Below are positions 32,644 to 45,827 of a DNA stretch of 64,000 nucleotides, in pieces. Position 1 is the first letter of the stretch; the number at the start of each line of letters is the position of its first letter. The stretch lies in assembly GCA_018524725.1 (NCBI GenBank), contig JAEUWP010000400.1, forward strand, positions 62,001 to 126,000, given 5' to 3'. The notes beneath the pieces are model-generated. The model searched no databases and was not told where the DNA came from. It was given only the letters and a program-made list of their open reading frames with translations. Position numbers and translations under genes: made by a program. The DNA is from Podaxis mareebaensis (taxonomy: Eukaryota; Basidiomycota; Agaricomycetes; Agaricales; Agaricaceae).

Positions 32644-35091
32644 TTATGCATGCTCTATGCTTTCCTTCTCATCGGAAGGTGTGCCCTTTCCTGGGCTCGA
32701 AGTGTCGATTTCATCCCCGAAGACCTTGTTCATCTCTTCTAATGTTTTCCCTGAAGAGTCTCATTAGGCGCCAGATCAAATTCGCATATGCGATGGGACA
32801 TACCCTTAGTTTCAGGGAAGAAGAAAAGTATGAGCAGAAAGTCGACGAAATTGAGGCAGATGAATAGGATGTAGAATTTCCAGTTGACCCTCTCCAGGGC
32901 GAGAGGTGACACTTGTCCAATGAAAGTATTGAATGCCTGACCTCACAAGTCAGCTACCTGTCTGTGCATGAATCGATCTGGAACAAAAGATACCCAATTG
33001 GCGCAAGTCGCGACACTAGTTCCTATGGATCTTGTACTCGTCGGGAAGACCTCAGATGCCAGTACCCAACTAACAGGACCGAAACTCAAAGAGAAGAAGA
33101 TACTGAGCATGAAGATCATGGCAATACCGGCACTGGAGGTGCGTGATCAATTGCTGCGGGTTAGAATCCAGAATCCAAGGGAGCAAAAACGAACCGCTGA
33201 GCAGCAGCATTGACGGTGCCTTGAGCACCTTCGGGCAATGGTGGATTCGTTGCAACGATGGCGGCTAGGATAGAGTACAGAGCGACGAAGCTCGAGGCAC
33301 CAAATAGGAGTGGCTTCTTGCGACCAACGCGATCAAGGACGAGAGTGATGAAGCTAGGAGTCAAGTTAACACCAATTCCGGGATTTGAGGGGTAATAGCG
33401 CACAAGAAGTTAGCAATCGGCCCAACCGCTCCGTAAATGCTAGAAACTTATCAGCGACACAGACACTAAGGATGATTCCAAGCTTACCCTTGAACCAAGA
33501 GTGCCTTGCTATCCGTAACACCCAAGCTCTTATACATCTGAGGCCCGAAGTAGTTGATCACTGATAACTTCCCTTAATTCATTATCGGGCGTGTGCTTGT
33601 AGTCCGACTCACCATTAATCCCAGTAAATTGACAGAAAACCTGTACACCGCAAGCAACAAGCGTCCTGTGGATCATGGCCTTGCTTGCCCAAAGGTCCCT
33701 GATATTTCTACTCCTCACCGCCGCCTCAGCCTTGATCGTGGCATACATTTCGCTGTACTCCTTCTCTGCCTCGGCACGGTTCTCGTCCGAGCTACCATGA
33801 AGCCGATATACAACTTCCTTTGCTTCATCATCTCTTCCCACCTCAAGTAACCATCGCTGGTATCAACGTCTCAATCAGAGCGAGAGACACCATCGGAAAC
33901 GATGCATGAACTCACGGGACTGTAAGGTAAGAATTGAACGCCGATGAGAAGCAGGCCAGCAGGGACAAGCTGAGCCAGGGATGGACATGTCAACAATGTC
34001 TTATCACGGAAGCAGGGACGATGGAGGATGAACCAACCTGAAGACCAAGAGGAAGTCGCCAGGATATATCCGAGTTAATGAATTGTGAGCCATAGCCAAC
34101 CTGCTCACAATAAACAACCCATTCTGAAAGATGTCTGAAGCTGACTGACCCAGTTGGCCACAATAAACCCAATACCAATCATCTGCTGCGTCAGGCCCAC
34201 AAGGAAGCCTCGAATCTTGGGAGGGGCAACCTCTGTCTAATCAGGACCAATAATGTGGGCTCCAGCACTTGCATCGTGATAAGCTTGGCTGGGCAACTCA
34301 CATTGTATAATGGAACCGTCATCGAAAGCACACTGTGGACCACTGTCATTATCATATGTACCACGCGGGGCCCAAAAGAAGCCTCACCCAATCGCGAGAC
34401 CACCGACAATCCGTCCAATGAGTAGTGTAGCGACGTTAGGCGCACCCGCCTGCATCGCGCAGCCCCATAGAGCAAACAAGCAACCTATCTATAGTCCATG
34501 CGCATTAGAAAATACAGCACGTATGGATAAGGCAGGGTCGTATGAAGGACGATCTCACTTACCTGGATTGTGCGTTTTCTGCCCCACTTATCGTTGAGCC
34601 TGTCAGGAAAGTAGAACGTTCAACGGGGCCCAATGGCTCCTGAAAGAGTAATCATTACCATCCTGCAGCAGCCGCTCCAAAGAAACATCCGCCTAGAAAC
34701 GATTCAACTTGTCTCAGGGTAACCCCATACCATCAATATCGGTGGACTTACCGTTGAAGGTAGACACAACCGCTCCCTCAATGTTTGCATCGTCGGTGAA
34801 CCGTGCTTTGTAGCGCTTCATGGTAATAACAGAGGCGATGATACCACTGGAGCACCACATTAAGAAATATATTTGAAGAATTGACCCTGCCTCGCGCTCA
34901 CCTGTCATAACTATACACCGACCGCAATGCTGTCGTCAATCTCAAACTGATTTCCGAAATGTAGACAAAATCCATACCCAAATAAGAAAGCACCTAGCGC
35001 GACTCCCTTAACCTCAATCAAACCACGAACCTCAATCACACTCACCAATAGACGAGAAAAGAGCAACAAAAGTATTGAAGAAAAGTCCCAT
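32644..35091 (-). CDS. MFS sugar transporter
   Basis: A 12-helix sugar porter in the plasma membrane, probably importing hexoses or a related sugar. At least a dozen short introns break the gene, but the exons join in frame. Start MGLFFNTFVALFSSIG at 35091, then GVALGAFLFG, a 9-base exon (34902-34910) giving YDS, then GIIASVITMKRYKARFTDDA. Family signatures: GWLNDKWGRKRTIQ, LIGRIVGGLAIGVLSMTVPL, TEVAPPKIRGFLVGLTQQMI, QFLPYSPRWLLEVGRDDEA (PESPR-type), LVACGVQVFCQFTGING, FITLVLDRVGRKKPLLFG, GPVSWVLASEVFPTSTRS, and the end FFFPETKGKTLEEMNKVFGD. The C-terminus is short and acidic. The gene would look broken if introns were ignored; I find no frameshift. A TATA-like TATAAAG (on this strand) lies about 95 bases upstream of the ATG. 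Confidence 0.9.
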
Positions 35092-35185
35092 TTTCGCGAT
35101 CGTTCAGCCCAGGGACCTGGGAAAAGGTCGTAAACGGTGTCAGCCACAAGAAAGTGGACTCGTCCTCAACCCGATGTCCTCAACG

Positions 35186-35192
35186 CTTTATA
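35186..35192 (-). promoter_or_regulatory. TATA-like box of the sugar transporter gene
   Basis: TATAAAG on the minus strand about 95 bases upstream of the start at 35091. Confidence 0.45.
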
Positions 35193-35902
35193 TCCCCACA
35201 GTGAACGCTGAGGCGACACTTGAAGGAGTTAAAATAAACTCCCAACACGGAGATACCCCGGAGAATGAGGCGAAGAAGCGTTGTTTGGGGGTATGACCCA
35301 TGATCATGAGAAGCTTCTCCACGCCAATTTGCCCTCAACGCGGCCCGGCCACGGGAACAGGAGATTTAACGCATGTTGGTTTCCCATTCCACTTTCACCA
35401 TTTCGCCCACGTCCCTTTGCGGATCTGAAATAGCCTTTGATTGCAGCAGCACCCGATCCTGAAACGGGTTCAGGATGATAACAGATTCAGGACAATATGC
35501 GTCCTCTTTTTTTTTTTTTTCAAGGATACCGCTTCGCCTTCTGCGATGGCAATGACTTGTGCATCCGAATGACATTCCATGGAGCACGTGCAACCTGTTA
35601 TAACCCAGTTTGATAGAGCTAACTGACCTTAAAATGCCCCTTTCTCCAGGCGAGGCACCTGTTGACTACACTAGTCAGTTATCAAATGCAGACAAGAAGA
35701 GCGGGTCCTTGATCCCCTTGATTGCAAGAAGAGTCTATTCTCCTATCGATGGACCGGCATCATAACGGCCCCGAAACTGGCGGGCCGTTGGCATGATTGA
35801 ACGAAAGTTTGCGATGGCGCACTAAACAAATAGATTGGAATATAAGGCAAAGAAATGTCTGATGTATTGCACACGTCAAGCTTTTGTTACAACTTCTTTA
35901 TC
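35193..35902. other. Intergenic with a poly-T run
   Basis: About 700 bases. A T tract of about 14 bases lies at 35507-35520. No supported gene; the left part is upstream sequence of the sugar transporter. Confidence 0.45.
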
Positions 35903-37133
35903 TTAATCCTCCTTTGCAGCGCTATCGACCTCTTTGGCAGGCGGGAAAATCCTCGGAATAAGCTCCCTGTCAAGAACCGCTTAAAACTCAATTCCAGAGA
36001 GGTGAAAAGGGCACGTACTTATAAATACCCTCGTCTTGTGCCAAAAACACAATGAACACGACACGGTCGATCTGCATTATCATGGTGAGGCGAAGATGTC
36101 AATAAAGAGAGTTTAAGGACGGTCATACCTTGTCTCCTCTCTCAGATTCTAAGAACTTCCTGACTTCCGTCAGGGCGATCCTCGCCGCCTCTCTGTGAGG
36201 ATAGCCATATACACCAGTTGAAATACACGGGAACGCCTAGAACAAATCGACAGACATCAACAAACCTGTGGTATTGGGTAGAAAATCACTCACGATGGAT
36301 TTCAAATTATGTTCGGTAGCAAGTTCTAAACTCCTCCTATAGCATGAGGCCAGCTGATCGGCCCTGGTATCTTGGTTTCCAGAGTGGTAGACGGGACCAA
36401 CAGTGTGGATTACATAGCGACTGCATAAACGGTGGATTGAGAAGTCACATCTTGGGGTATATGTCAGTTAAATGTTAAACACGCACGCTGGTAGTTCATA
36501 GCCCCTGGTCATTTTCGCATCACCAGTAGCACATCCATCGAGAGTTCGGCCTGTCGTTATAAGGAATCAACCAGACGATCGTCATTGCGTACCAGCCAAA
36601 AAAAGGTCGCGTGGATGGGTAGAATGGCGGAAGGCGACGTACATTCTTCCAAGAGTTTAGGTCCAGCCGCACTGTGGATCGCACCATCGACTGCATAATG
36701 AATCGAATCCTTCCCAGATTAACTCGCCTAGGCCGAATAGAATTGGTACATACCGCCGCCGCCACCTTTATCGCAATGATCTGTCAGCCTAAAGAACGTC
36801 TGGCTACAGCTCAGAGTCACCAAACACACCTAGCAGACTCTTATTTGCAGCATTGACAATAGCATCTACATCAAGGACAGTGATATCTCCTCGGCTACAA
36901 TAATGGTGGCCATCATTATGATTATCATTGGGATATGGAACGAAAACCTTTCTTGAACAGAGAATCAACCAAAAGATCCAAGGGAGGACTCACTGAAAAG
37001 AAATTTTGTCCAACAACTTATCATTAGGATTCAACTCCTCGATCCCTTGCTCTGGCTGTTTCAGCACGCCTTTCTTTAACAGTTGTCTGATGGTTGGAAG
37101 CTGCTCAAGTGTCAAGACTTTGTCTGACGACAT
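35903..37133 (-). CDS. Macro-domain protein, probable ADP-ribose or O-acetyl-ADP-ribose hydrolase
   Basis: A MacroD/YmdB-type macro domain that would bind ADP-ribose and remove mono-ADP-ribose or deacetylate O-acetyl-ADP-ribose. Exons joined by eye give an N-terminal helix region (SSDKVLTLEQLPTIRQLLKK), then CRGDITVLDVDAIVNAANKS, LLGGGGVDGAIHSAAGP (the catalytic loop), LLEECRTLDGCATGDAKMTR, YVIHTVGPVYHSGNQ, LASCYRRSLELATEHNLKSI, AFPCISTGVYGYPHREAARI and FIVFLAQDEGIYKELIPRIF. The residues Asn-Ala-Ala-Asn and GGG(V)D needed for binding and catalysis are present. A 12-base exon encodes most of the GGGG loop. The ATG at 37133 is preferred; an in-frame upstream ATG would add about 75 residues with an Arg/Ser-rich start that could target mitochondria. 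Confidence 0.9.
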
Positions 37134-37897
37134 TGTAAAGACTTTCAGTGGAATGGAACTCGACAGAGAAGGTGGATTCTGATATGGAGGAGGGAGAGGG
37201 TCAAAAGAGAAGAAGTACCGAGATAGCAGACACAAGTCGTTGCGCAATGTAGCGGCCATCAAGGACGTCACAGGTTGTTTATGGGCGCTTGTGCACCACT
37301 TATGTCCTAGACGCCGGACTCTTTTAAGATGTTTTGGGACACGCTTACCCCAGAGATACATAGCGTAGGGACAAGAAGCACACCCGTAGCCAATTGCTAA
37401 GTATCAGTCGCAGGCCAATCCAAGGTTAATGAAAACCGGGAAACAATGGCTCGTTGATTGATAATGATGAACTAAGTAAATGCCGATATTAAAACAACAT
37501 AAAGATGACCGGGATACAGAAGAATGGTGCGAAAAAAAGCCGAAAATAACCTAGTTCTAGAAAAACAGAGCGCGCTAGTGCACAGGATGAATGAAGGCTA
37601 TATCAAGTTGCATAGTGACGAAAAATCAATGCCAAAAGTGACGATGCAAGAATAGTGTCAACATAAAGTCATCATCGAGGCGTTACAGAGAGCATGCATG
37701 AGAGGTGGTGTTTTCCGGATTGTTTGTTCAACCCGAAGGCACCACATTAGGGAATGTAAGGTAACGTTTGAAGGATTAATACAAGTATAAGAATAGACCG
37801 GGAACAAGGTTGTCTTGGTATCCTGAACTGGTCTGTCAATGATATGGAATGGGATAATGGCAACTGTTCATGACTTACAAAGTACAGATGCATTGTG
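37134..37897. other. Intergenic between macro-domain and kinase genes
   Basis: About 760 bases: promoter of the macro-domain gene on the left, 3' flank of the kinase gene on the right. No supported gene. Confidence 0.45.
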
Positions 37898-39583
<1,686 letters not shown>

Positions 39584-40145
39584 GTCGCACTCCCTGGAGA
39601 GGAGTTGGAAGATGGATATTAAGAGGGAGAGAAATACAAGGCAGACGAATTTGGACGAGGCGAGGCGAATCTGAGTTTCTATAAGGAAATAGCCGGTCTT
39701 CGCTTTGATCTCAGTTTGGAAGTCACTCCCTTTGGGTCATCCCACCCAAAGACAATAAGCTGTGGAAAGTACTCGGAATCCATCCCTCGAGACAAAAAGA
39801 CAGAGACAAAAAGCTGTAATCAGGAGTCCTACAATAATATATCGCTCCTCTGCCCCACTATTCCTTTACGAGTTCATCCCTGGCTTTCTAATTCAGTTCG
39901 GATTACACCACCCGAACTCCGCCTGTCCAGTTGTGTGTCATATCAACCGTAACTTTCCCGTTGTGGCTAGTCGCAAGTTTGCTCGCCGTTCTGCTCGTCA
40001 GCCACACTCTCTCAATCGGACCACGAGTCCACCACACAACGAAGGCTGTTCCTTCCAGTGCGTGTGGATCTAGGTTCTAAACTTCGGACCCGAAGGCCAG
40101 GTACAACCTTGGGGAATCCTGAATCGTCGAGCTCCAACCCCAGCC
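39584..40145. promoter_or_regulatory. Divergent promoter region: kinase (-) and YVC1 (+)
   Basis: About 560 bases between the two start codons, on opposite strands. CT-rich sequence occurs on each side. Regulatory function is inferred from arrangement. Confidence 0.45.
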
Positions 40146-43100
40146 ATGGATCCCGAACAGCCATCTGTAGCTGCCCTGCTCGCTCCCACTCCAGAGAACC
40201 TGGCATCGGTCAAAGTCTTCCCTCTCATCCCCGCACTCAAGAAAGATATTACCGTAAGCACCGGTTTTCGTTCCTTGGACAGAGTTGTGCTCCAACTCAA
40301 CCTTCCTTTCTTAGAAAACAATTGGTAGGCGCCCTTAATTGTCTCCGCGGCTTCTGCTAACCCAGACACACATACGGTTGCCATTCAAAGATAGTGCACT
40401 GAGTTGGGAGTAAATCTAGTCCGCTTCGAATTTCCATGGCCTGTAATAACTGGTTCTGTTCAGGCAGCTGACCGCCTCTGATATCAACTTTGCCATCGTT
40501 CGCCCGCTGGTCGGCAAATATGCCCGTCTTAGAAATATGGCCGTCGTATACGCGTGCCTGGTGGTCCGATCGTACTTTCTGGCGCAGTCAGATACCGATC
40601 TCGCGTTCGCTGGTGTCATGCTTTCACGCGCGAGCCTATCTGAAATACTTGCCATGAAGCTTCTGAGCCGGTTTGCCTCGAACTACATACAACTCGTCGC
40701 AGTTCTGACTACGGCTTGGAACCCGCTTGCCGGAGCCACACCTGAGGTCGTGCAAGAAGTCAAGCATGCGATTCACTCCAAACATGACCTTGAAACGGCA
40801 CAAACAGCCATCGAAGTCAGTCTTCACCCCCCACACGTGAAGGGGTCATTTGGACTCATGAATCATCCATAGATGGCCATATCGACAAATGCGAAAGCTT
40901 TTCTGGCCTCTCCAGTAGCGCAGAAGGTCGTCAACGATATCTATTCAGGCAATGTCGTATTTTCCATCCAAACAACACGATCTATTCTGGCAGATAACTA
41001 CAAACCGCGAGCTATTCAGATCTATGATGTTCGGAAGGCCCCGTTCTTGAACCATTACAGGTACTGTGTTGTCCTTGCTCCACCTGCAACACACTGCTGA
41101 ACCTGAATTCCCAAACTTGAGGCTTCGTGTGCCACGATACGGGGCGTTGCTGGAGTTTCTAAACTTTGTTTGCCTCATGTTAACCTTTGTTCTATGCCTG
41201 GCAAGTATGTCTTCCATTTTCTCCTCTCTCGTGGTACCGTCCCTCAATAAAGCATGATTACAGATCGAGATAAGACGCAGCTAACCTTTTGGGAGACAGT
41301 ATTCATCATTTTGGCGAGCGCCTTTGCCCTGGAAGAGTATACAGCTTCCACGGAACATGGCTGGTATAGTAAGTAGAGTAAGGCCTCTCGACTTCTGGTT
41401 GTATGCTGACGGCCGGCGGTGATAGTCTACATTGCGAACGTGAGCAACCTCTCATATCAAGGGTTGATTAAAAAGCAGACCAACTACCTCTTGGTGCGCC
41501 TGCCTAGATGTGGAACGCATTCGACTTTACTTTCATCAGCGTCTTCCTGATCTACTTAGGCTTAAGGATCAAGGGTCTCCACGAGGCGGATTGTCAGTAT
41601 AGCCTAATTAAATGGTGCAACTTTCAGCTAACTTCCGGTCTTCATGTCGGCAACAGTGGAAGCTTCAAGCATGGCGTTCGACGTTTTGGCTTGTGGGGCT
41701 TGTATTCTTTTTCCGAGGTAAGGATATGCGCCGCCTCGGCACCTCTACCCTGACTTCGTGCTCACTACAATAGATTGGTATTCTTTGCAGTGTCCAATCA
41801 TATCGTTATACTGTATGTACCCCGTTTAGGGGTTTTTACCTAAATTTTCAGCACCATTCACATTTCGGCTGCGAACTCAGGTCACTCAGAGCAATGATCG
41901 CCCAATTTGTAGTTTTCATAGGGACGGCTGCAATATGCTTCTCTGGGCTCTTGTTCACATTATGGACACTGGGTACGTCGTTCCCTTATTTGCACATTCC
42001 ATATCCTAAGACTTCACTCGTTTCCTAGCCCGAGACGAAGGCACGCCTCCCGACCGCGAACCATGGACAATACGCTCCATCGCTTGGCTGATAGTGCAAA
42101 TCTGGTTCGGTAACACCTACCTCAGCTTCAATCAAGCATCCAGCTTTCACCCGATTTTCGGACCAATCTTGATGACGATATTCGCCGCTCTATCCAATAC
42201 CCTTCTCTTAACAAGTTGAGTATAATGCACTTGTCTCTTCTCCACCTCCAATCAAAAAACGTGTCCGATCGGGCGCTTCGCCCATGACATGGGGTCAGAC
42301 GGCCAATCTGTGCCTTGTTCCTTTTTCGCACTTTTGGCTTTTCGGGACCTAACTCTTTGATGCTAATCATACTTGCTCGCACTAAATTTCTGCCTATCAG
42401 TCCTCATTTCCATATTGTCCAACACCGTTGCTAGGATCGATGCCAACGCGACGCAAGAGGTGCGTTAGACCCGGAGGCTTTCTTACGCCCTGAGCGCCTC
42501 CTTTGTATTAATTTTAGATCATTAACCATTTTTGGTCTTCTAGTACTTGTTCCAGTTCGCGATTTCAACAATCGAAGGGTATGCTTCATTCTTGCTTGTA
42601 CCCACCAATCTCACACCGGACTCTGACTGGACACGATGTTGCTTGGATCTAAAGGGTGAAATCTGACGCCTTGTTCTCGTATCAACCGCCTTTCAACATC
42701 CTCGCTTTCCTTGTCCTCAAACCCGCAAGCTGGTTCCTTTCACCACGCGCCCTACATTCCATGAACGTGTTTCTCATCAAGGTTACCTCATTGCCGCAGC
42801 TTATTGCTATCACCATCTATGAAAGGCACCTTGCTTCTGGCCAGAAACTTCGGCAGACGAGTAGAGACGCAGCTCAATCTTTCTTCCAAAGCCTTCCCAG
42901 GCATATCAAGAACATGCCACTAGTCGAAGCCCTCGTTGGGCCATCCAACAATGACCTCTACGACGCGATATTTGATATGGACGTTGACGACGACGAGATA
43001 GACATCTTCGCAGAGTTCGATGACGGGAATGAAACACCTATTCTGAGAAGCCTCCATTCAAGAGAAAATCTCTCCGCTTCAGGGAGTCAAATTCAAGCCC

Positions 43101-43645
43101 AAAGCTCCACTCTAGATCCTGCATGGAACCCCGACTCTAATCCAGCAAGCCCGCGACGTCGTACACCGGGAGGCAGACGCGCTAAATCTGCAACACGACT
43201 GACTATCAACCCTAACTTGCCGCCTAGAGGCTCACCTCGACACCGCGTGCTTTCCGCGCTTCCACCTACCTCAACTACGGAACAGAAGTTAGGCGGAGAG
43301 GGATATGGTGCCGTTTCCACAGGACCCGCCTTGCTTTCCAGTGCCGACCTCCTCTTCCCGTCTGGTGTTGGGGCAGGTAATGGCAATGGCACTGGGAACG
43401 GAAGTTCAGGAGCGAAGAGTCCGTTAGCAAGACTTTTCTCCCAAAGGGCAGGCGTTAGTTCTGCTCTAGGTGGACACGCGTCTGAGCAGATGGCTTTGAT
43501 GGCCAATTCAGAAGCGAATACGAGCGTTAAGAGAATTGAGGCTTTGCTTGAGGATGTGAAAGACCTGCCAGTGAACAAGTTGAAAGAAGAGATGAAAGAA
43601 CTCCAGGCGAGTTCCCTCGTGTCACTAGCCGATTCCGAGTATTGA
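40146..43645 (+). CDS. YVC1: Vacuolar TRP-type cation channel, Yvc1-like
   Basis: Probably releases Ca2+ from the vacuole on membrane stretch or osmotic shock. Many exons. The N-terminal cytosolic part starts MDPEQPSVAALLAPTPENLA, then LTASDINFAIVRPLVGKYAR and LLSRFASNYIQLVAVLTTAW. Membrane part: YGALLEFLNFVCLMLTFVLC, TVFIIFASAFALEEYT, MWNAFDFTFISVFLIYLGLR, FDVLACGACILFPRLVFFAV, MIAQFVVFIGTAAICFSGLL, and the pore region RSIAWLIVQIWFGNTYLSFN before SSFHPIFGPILMTIFAALSN. The cytosolic tail has FKVTSLPQLIAITIYERHL-like sequence (from FLIKVTSLPQ) and an acidic cluster DMDVDDDEIDIFAEFDD, matching the tail acidic cluster of yeast Yvc1 implicated in Ca2+ sensing, then a long Ser/Gly/Pro-rich end and a terminal coiled-coil-like helix (RIEALLEDVKDLPVNKLKEE). 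Confidence 0.9.
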
Positions 43646-43956
43646 CCAATAAGGCTCATAGGAACGTCAAGCGAGGATTGAAAACTTGTTGCTGACGCTA
43701 ACTAGAGGCATGCGAAATGATACCCACCGACACGATACAGTTTGATGAATTTTGGGACGGTATACCACAGATCTATCACTGGCCACGACCCGGCGACGAG
43801 ATGACATTCGTACAGTACCTACATGCCCTCTCCTTCAGATGTATCATAGTATTTTTTTGATGCATATGGCTATACTCGAACATTAAATATTTCTCAGTTC
43901 CTCGCTTCGCTTTCTTGAGCTCCGCCTCAACTCCTCACTTCTCTCTTTTAAAAGAC

Positions 43957-44000
43957 CTGTCCGTCCCACAAATCCCTCCATGATTGGGGAACTTCAAACC
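43957..44000 (-). pseudogene. Fragment of another methyltransferase copy
   Basis: Directly after the stop of methyltransferase copy 1, in the same orientation, sequence again encodes PQSWRDLWDGQVF and then a stop. This closely copies HSPESWKGLWDGQVF, which lies about 60 residues upstream within copy 1. It looks like a relic of a further array member or of an internal duplication. Confidence 0.6.
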
Positions 44001-44018
44001 ATGTTTTGGTTGGCAGTG

Positions 44019-45127
44019 TTACAAGCGTGTAACAGACCAAACCAACCAATAAGTGATAACCCCTGGTGGATCCGTCGGCATGCAGTCGCGTTCGATTAAC
44101 TTGACTTCCACTTTGACACTCTCCTTCTTGAAGACTTGACCGTCCCACAAACCCTTCCACGATTCGGGCGAATGACAAAACATATGTCCACCCCGAACCC
44201 TAATTACCTCCGTCCTCAGGCCTTTCACAGGTCGGCCGCCGTGACTTCCGAAAATAACAGACCCTGGTTCCGGAGACAACAGCGTCGCAAGTTGTCTTGC
44301 CAGCAAGAGTTGTTTCTCCTCATCGAACAAATGAAACAAGGATGAAGCGTGTATAGCCGAGACGTGACCCTGTAGCGGAGTGAGGGACGTCAAGGCGCGA
44401 AGATCAGAAGGGCGAGGCGTCGAAGGTCTGGAGTAAAATGGTTCTCTCGGTTCGATTAAGGCAGGACTGAAGGCGTTGCCAGGTACAAAAGCGGCAGGGA
44501 AGGTTTCCGGCGTTGACTTGAATAATTCATGGCCATATTCCCAAAACGCTTTGGAGAATTGACATCACCAAGCGGACATGATACGGAGACGTAAACATAC
44601 CTGCTTGAAGGTCAGAAGCAATCGCATTTTTGACGGGCCAACCATCAACTACCGCTTTCCGTAAGTCATTGCCAACTAGCGCATACAGTGATCAGGACGG
44701 AAATAAACGTTGGGATAGGGGCACATACAGCAGCATCCAATGTCAAGTAAGATTGCGCCAGGCCGCGTCCGTGAAAGCTGGAGTGCATGCTGATAGCCAC
44801 GTAAACGAGATATCTTCAGACTGCAAGGACCGTCTTCAGCCCTCTTCTGTATACTCCTACGCTGGGTATACTCACGTCGTGAAAGCAAAGGCTTGGATAC
44901 AGGGATAACCATAGACCTGTTTGAGTTGTTGAGGGGTTGTTAGTGCCATATAGCTGAGAAGATACCTGGTATGCTTTCTCTTGAACCTGGATGATATGCT
45001 TCCTCAGCTCCTTGTCATCTTGAATGCCGGTCTGAGACTTGAAGAACTGAGCCTCTTGCTCATTGAGGTTGAGGAGTGTCGGGTCTAACGGCCTTTTGAA
45101 TGTCTGGACGACGTCGTCCTGCGGCAT
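44019..45127 (-). CDS. AusD/Trt5-like SAM-dependent methyltransferase, copy 1
   Basis: A class I methyltransferase of the fungal family that includes AusD and Trt5, enzymes that methylate a carboxyl or hydroxyl in meroterpenoid pathways; the substrate here is unknown. About six exons, all in frame: MPQDDVVQTFKRPLDPTLLN and TGIQDDKELRKHIIQVQEKA, then VYGYPCIQAFAFTT, LKISRLRGYQHALQLSRTRP, motif I GAILLDIGCC joined to VGNDLRKAVVDGWPVKNAIA, then FWEYGHELFKSTPETFPAAF, LTSLTPLQGHVSAIHASSLF (motif IV region), HLFDEEKQLLLARQLATLLS and SPEPGSVIFGSHGGRPVKGL. It ends WLVWSVTRL. Length of about 285 residues fits the family. First of five tandem copies. Confidence 0.86.
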
Positions 45128-45827
45128 CAAAAGAGATAGGTGGCAATATTCGCAATATGCGGACAACCTAGGGTTGTCTTGGATATTGCGCGAGAACTGT
45201 GGATTGTTGTGTGATATAAGAATAGCCCGGAAGGCCTTCCGTTGATATCCCCATGACCCCTATTTGACAGTCAGACAACTGATCGGGGTCCGTGTCGTAG
45301 CTTCGTGACCAAATTCTCATTTCCATGCTGTTGGTAGGATAAGGAGATAAGTAGAGACGTAGCTGTGACGAAGTTGGAAAGCTAATGTAGCAGAATTTCG
45401 GATCACCTGATAACGGTCATATTTAATCAACTCATAAATACTTAGACGATGTATAAAAAAGCGGTTGAAGGTGAATTAGGTATAGAAGCGAGGTTGGCAA
45501 CCCCGAACACTGGCCTGGGCACAGTTCCAGTCATTCCCATACCTTCCCTTGGTCTTCGTTCTAACAGCTCCTGGGTGGCATCTGAACGACGGGCTCTTCC
45601 TGAATTCCTGATCTCTCCAGGAATTCGGCGGGAGGTTTCTTTCTCGGTACTGAGAAGGTCAAAGCGCCAAAGGAACAGAAACCCCGATTACAGAGCAAGT
45701 TTCGTAGGTCATGTAAACTGCGGTTGCTACCACCCATGACGATCGAGGGGCCCAACGCTAGGCTCAGAACCGGTACTCACTGTTGCTAAATCTGATTGCT
45801 ATGCCGGAGGTGTATATACTACCTTAT
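45128..45827. other. Spacer between methyltransferase copies 1 and 2
   Basis: About 700 bases with no supported gene and no clear fragment of the neighbouring family. Confidence 0.4.

Noticed and set aside
32644..35091. Sugar transporter as a degraded pseudogene
   Set aside because: In plain frame view it is broken many times, but all breaks are explained by short GT..AG introns and the exons join in frame with all family signatures.
43093..43659. A 188-residue open frame on the minus strand
   Set aside because: Antisense of the last exon of the YVC1-type channel; no domain.
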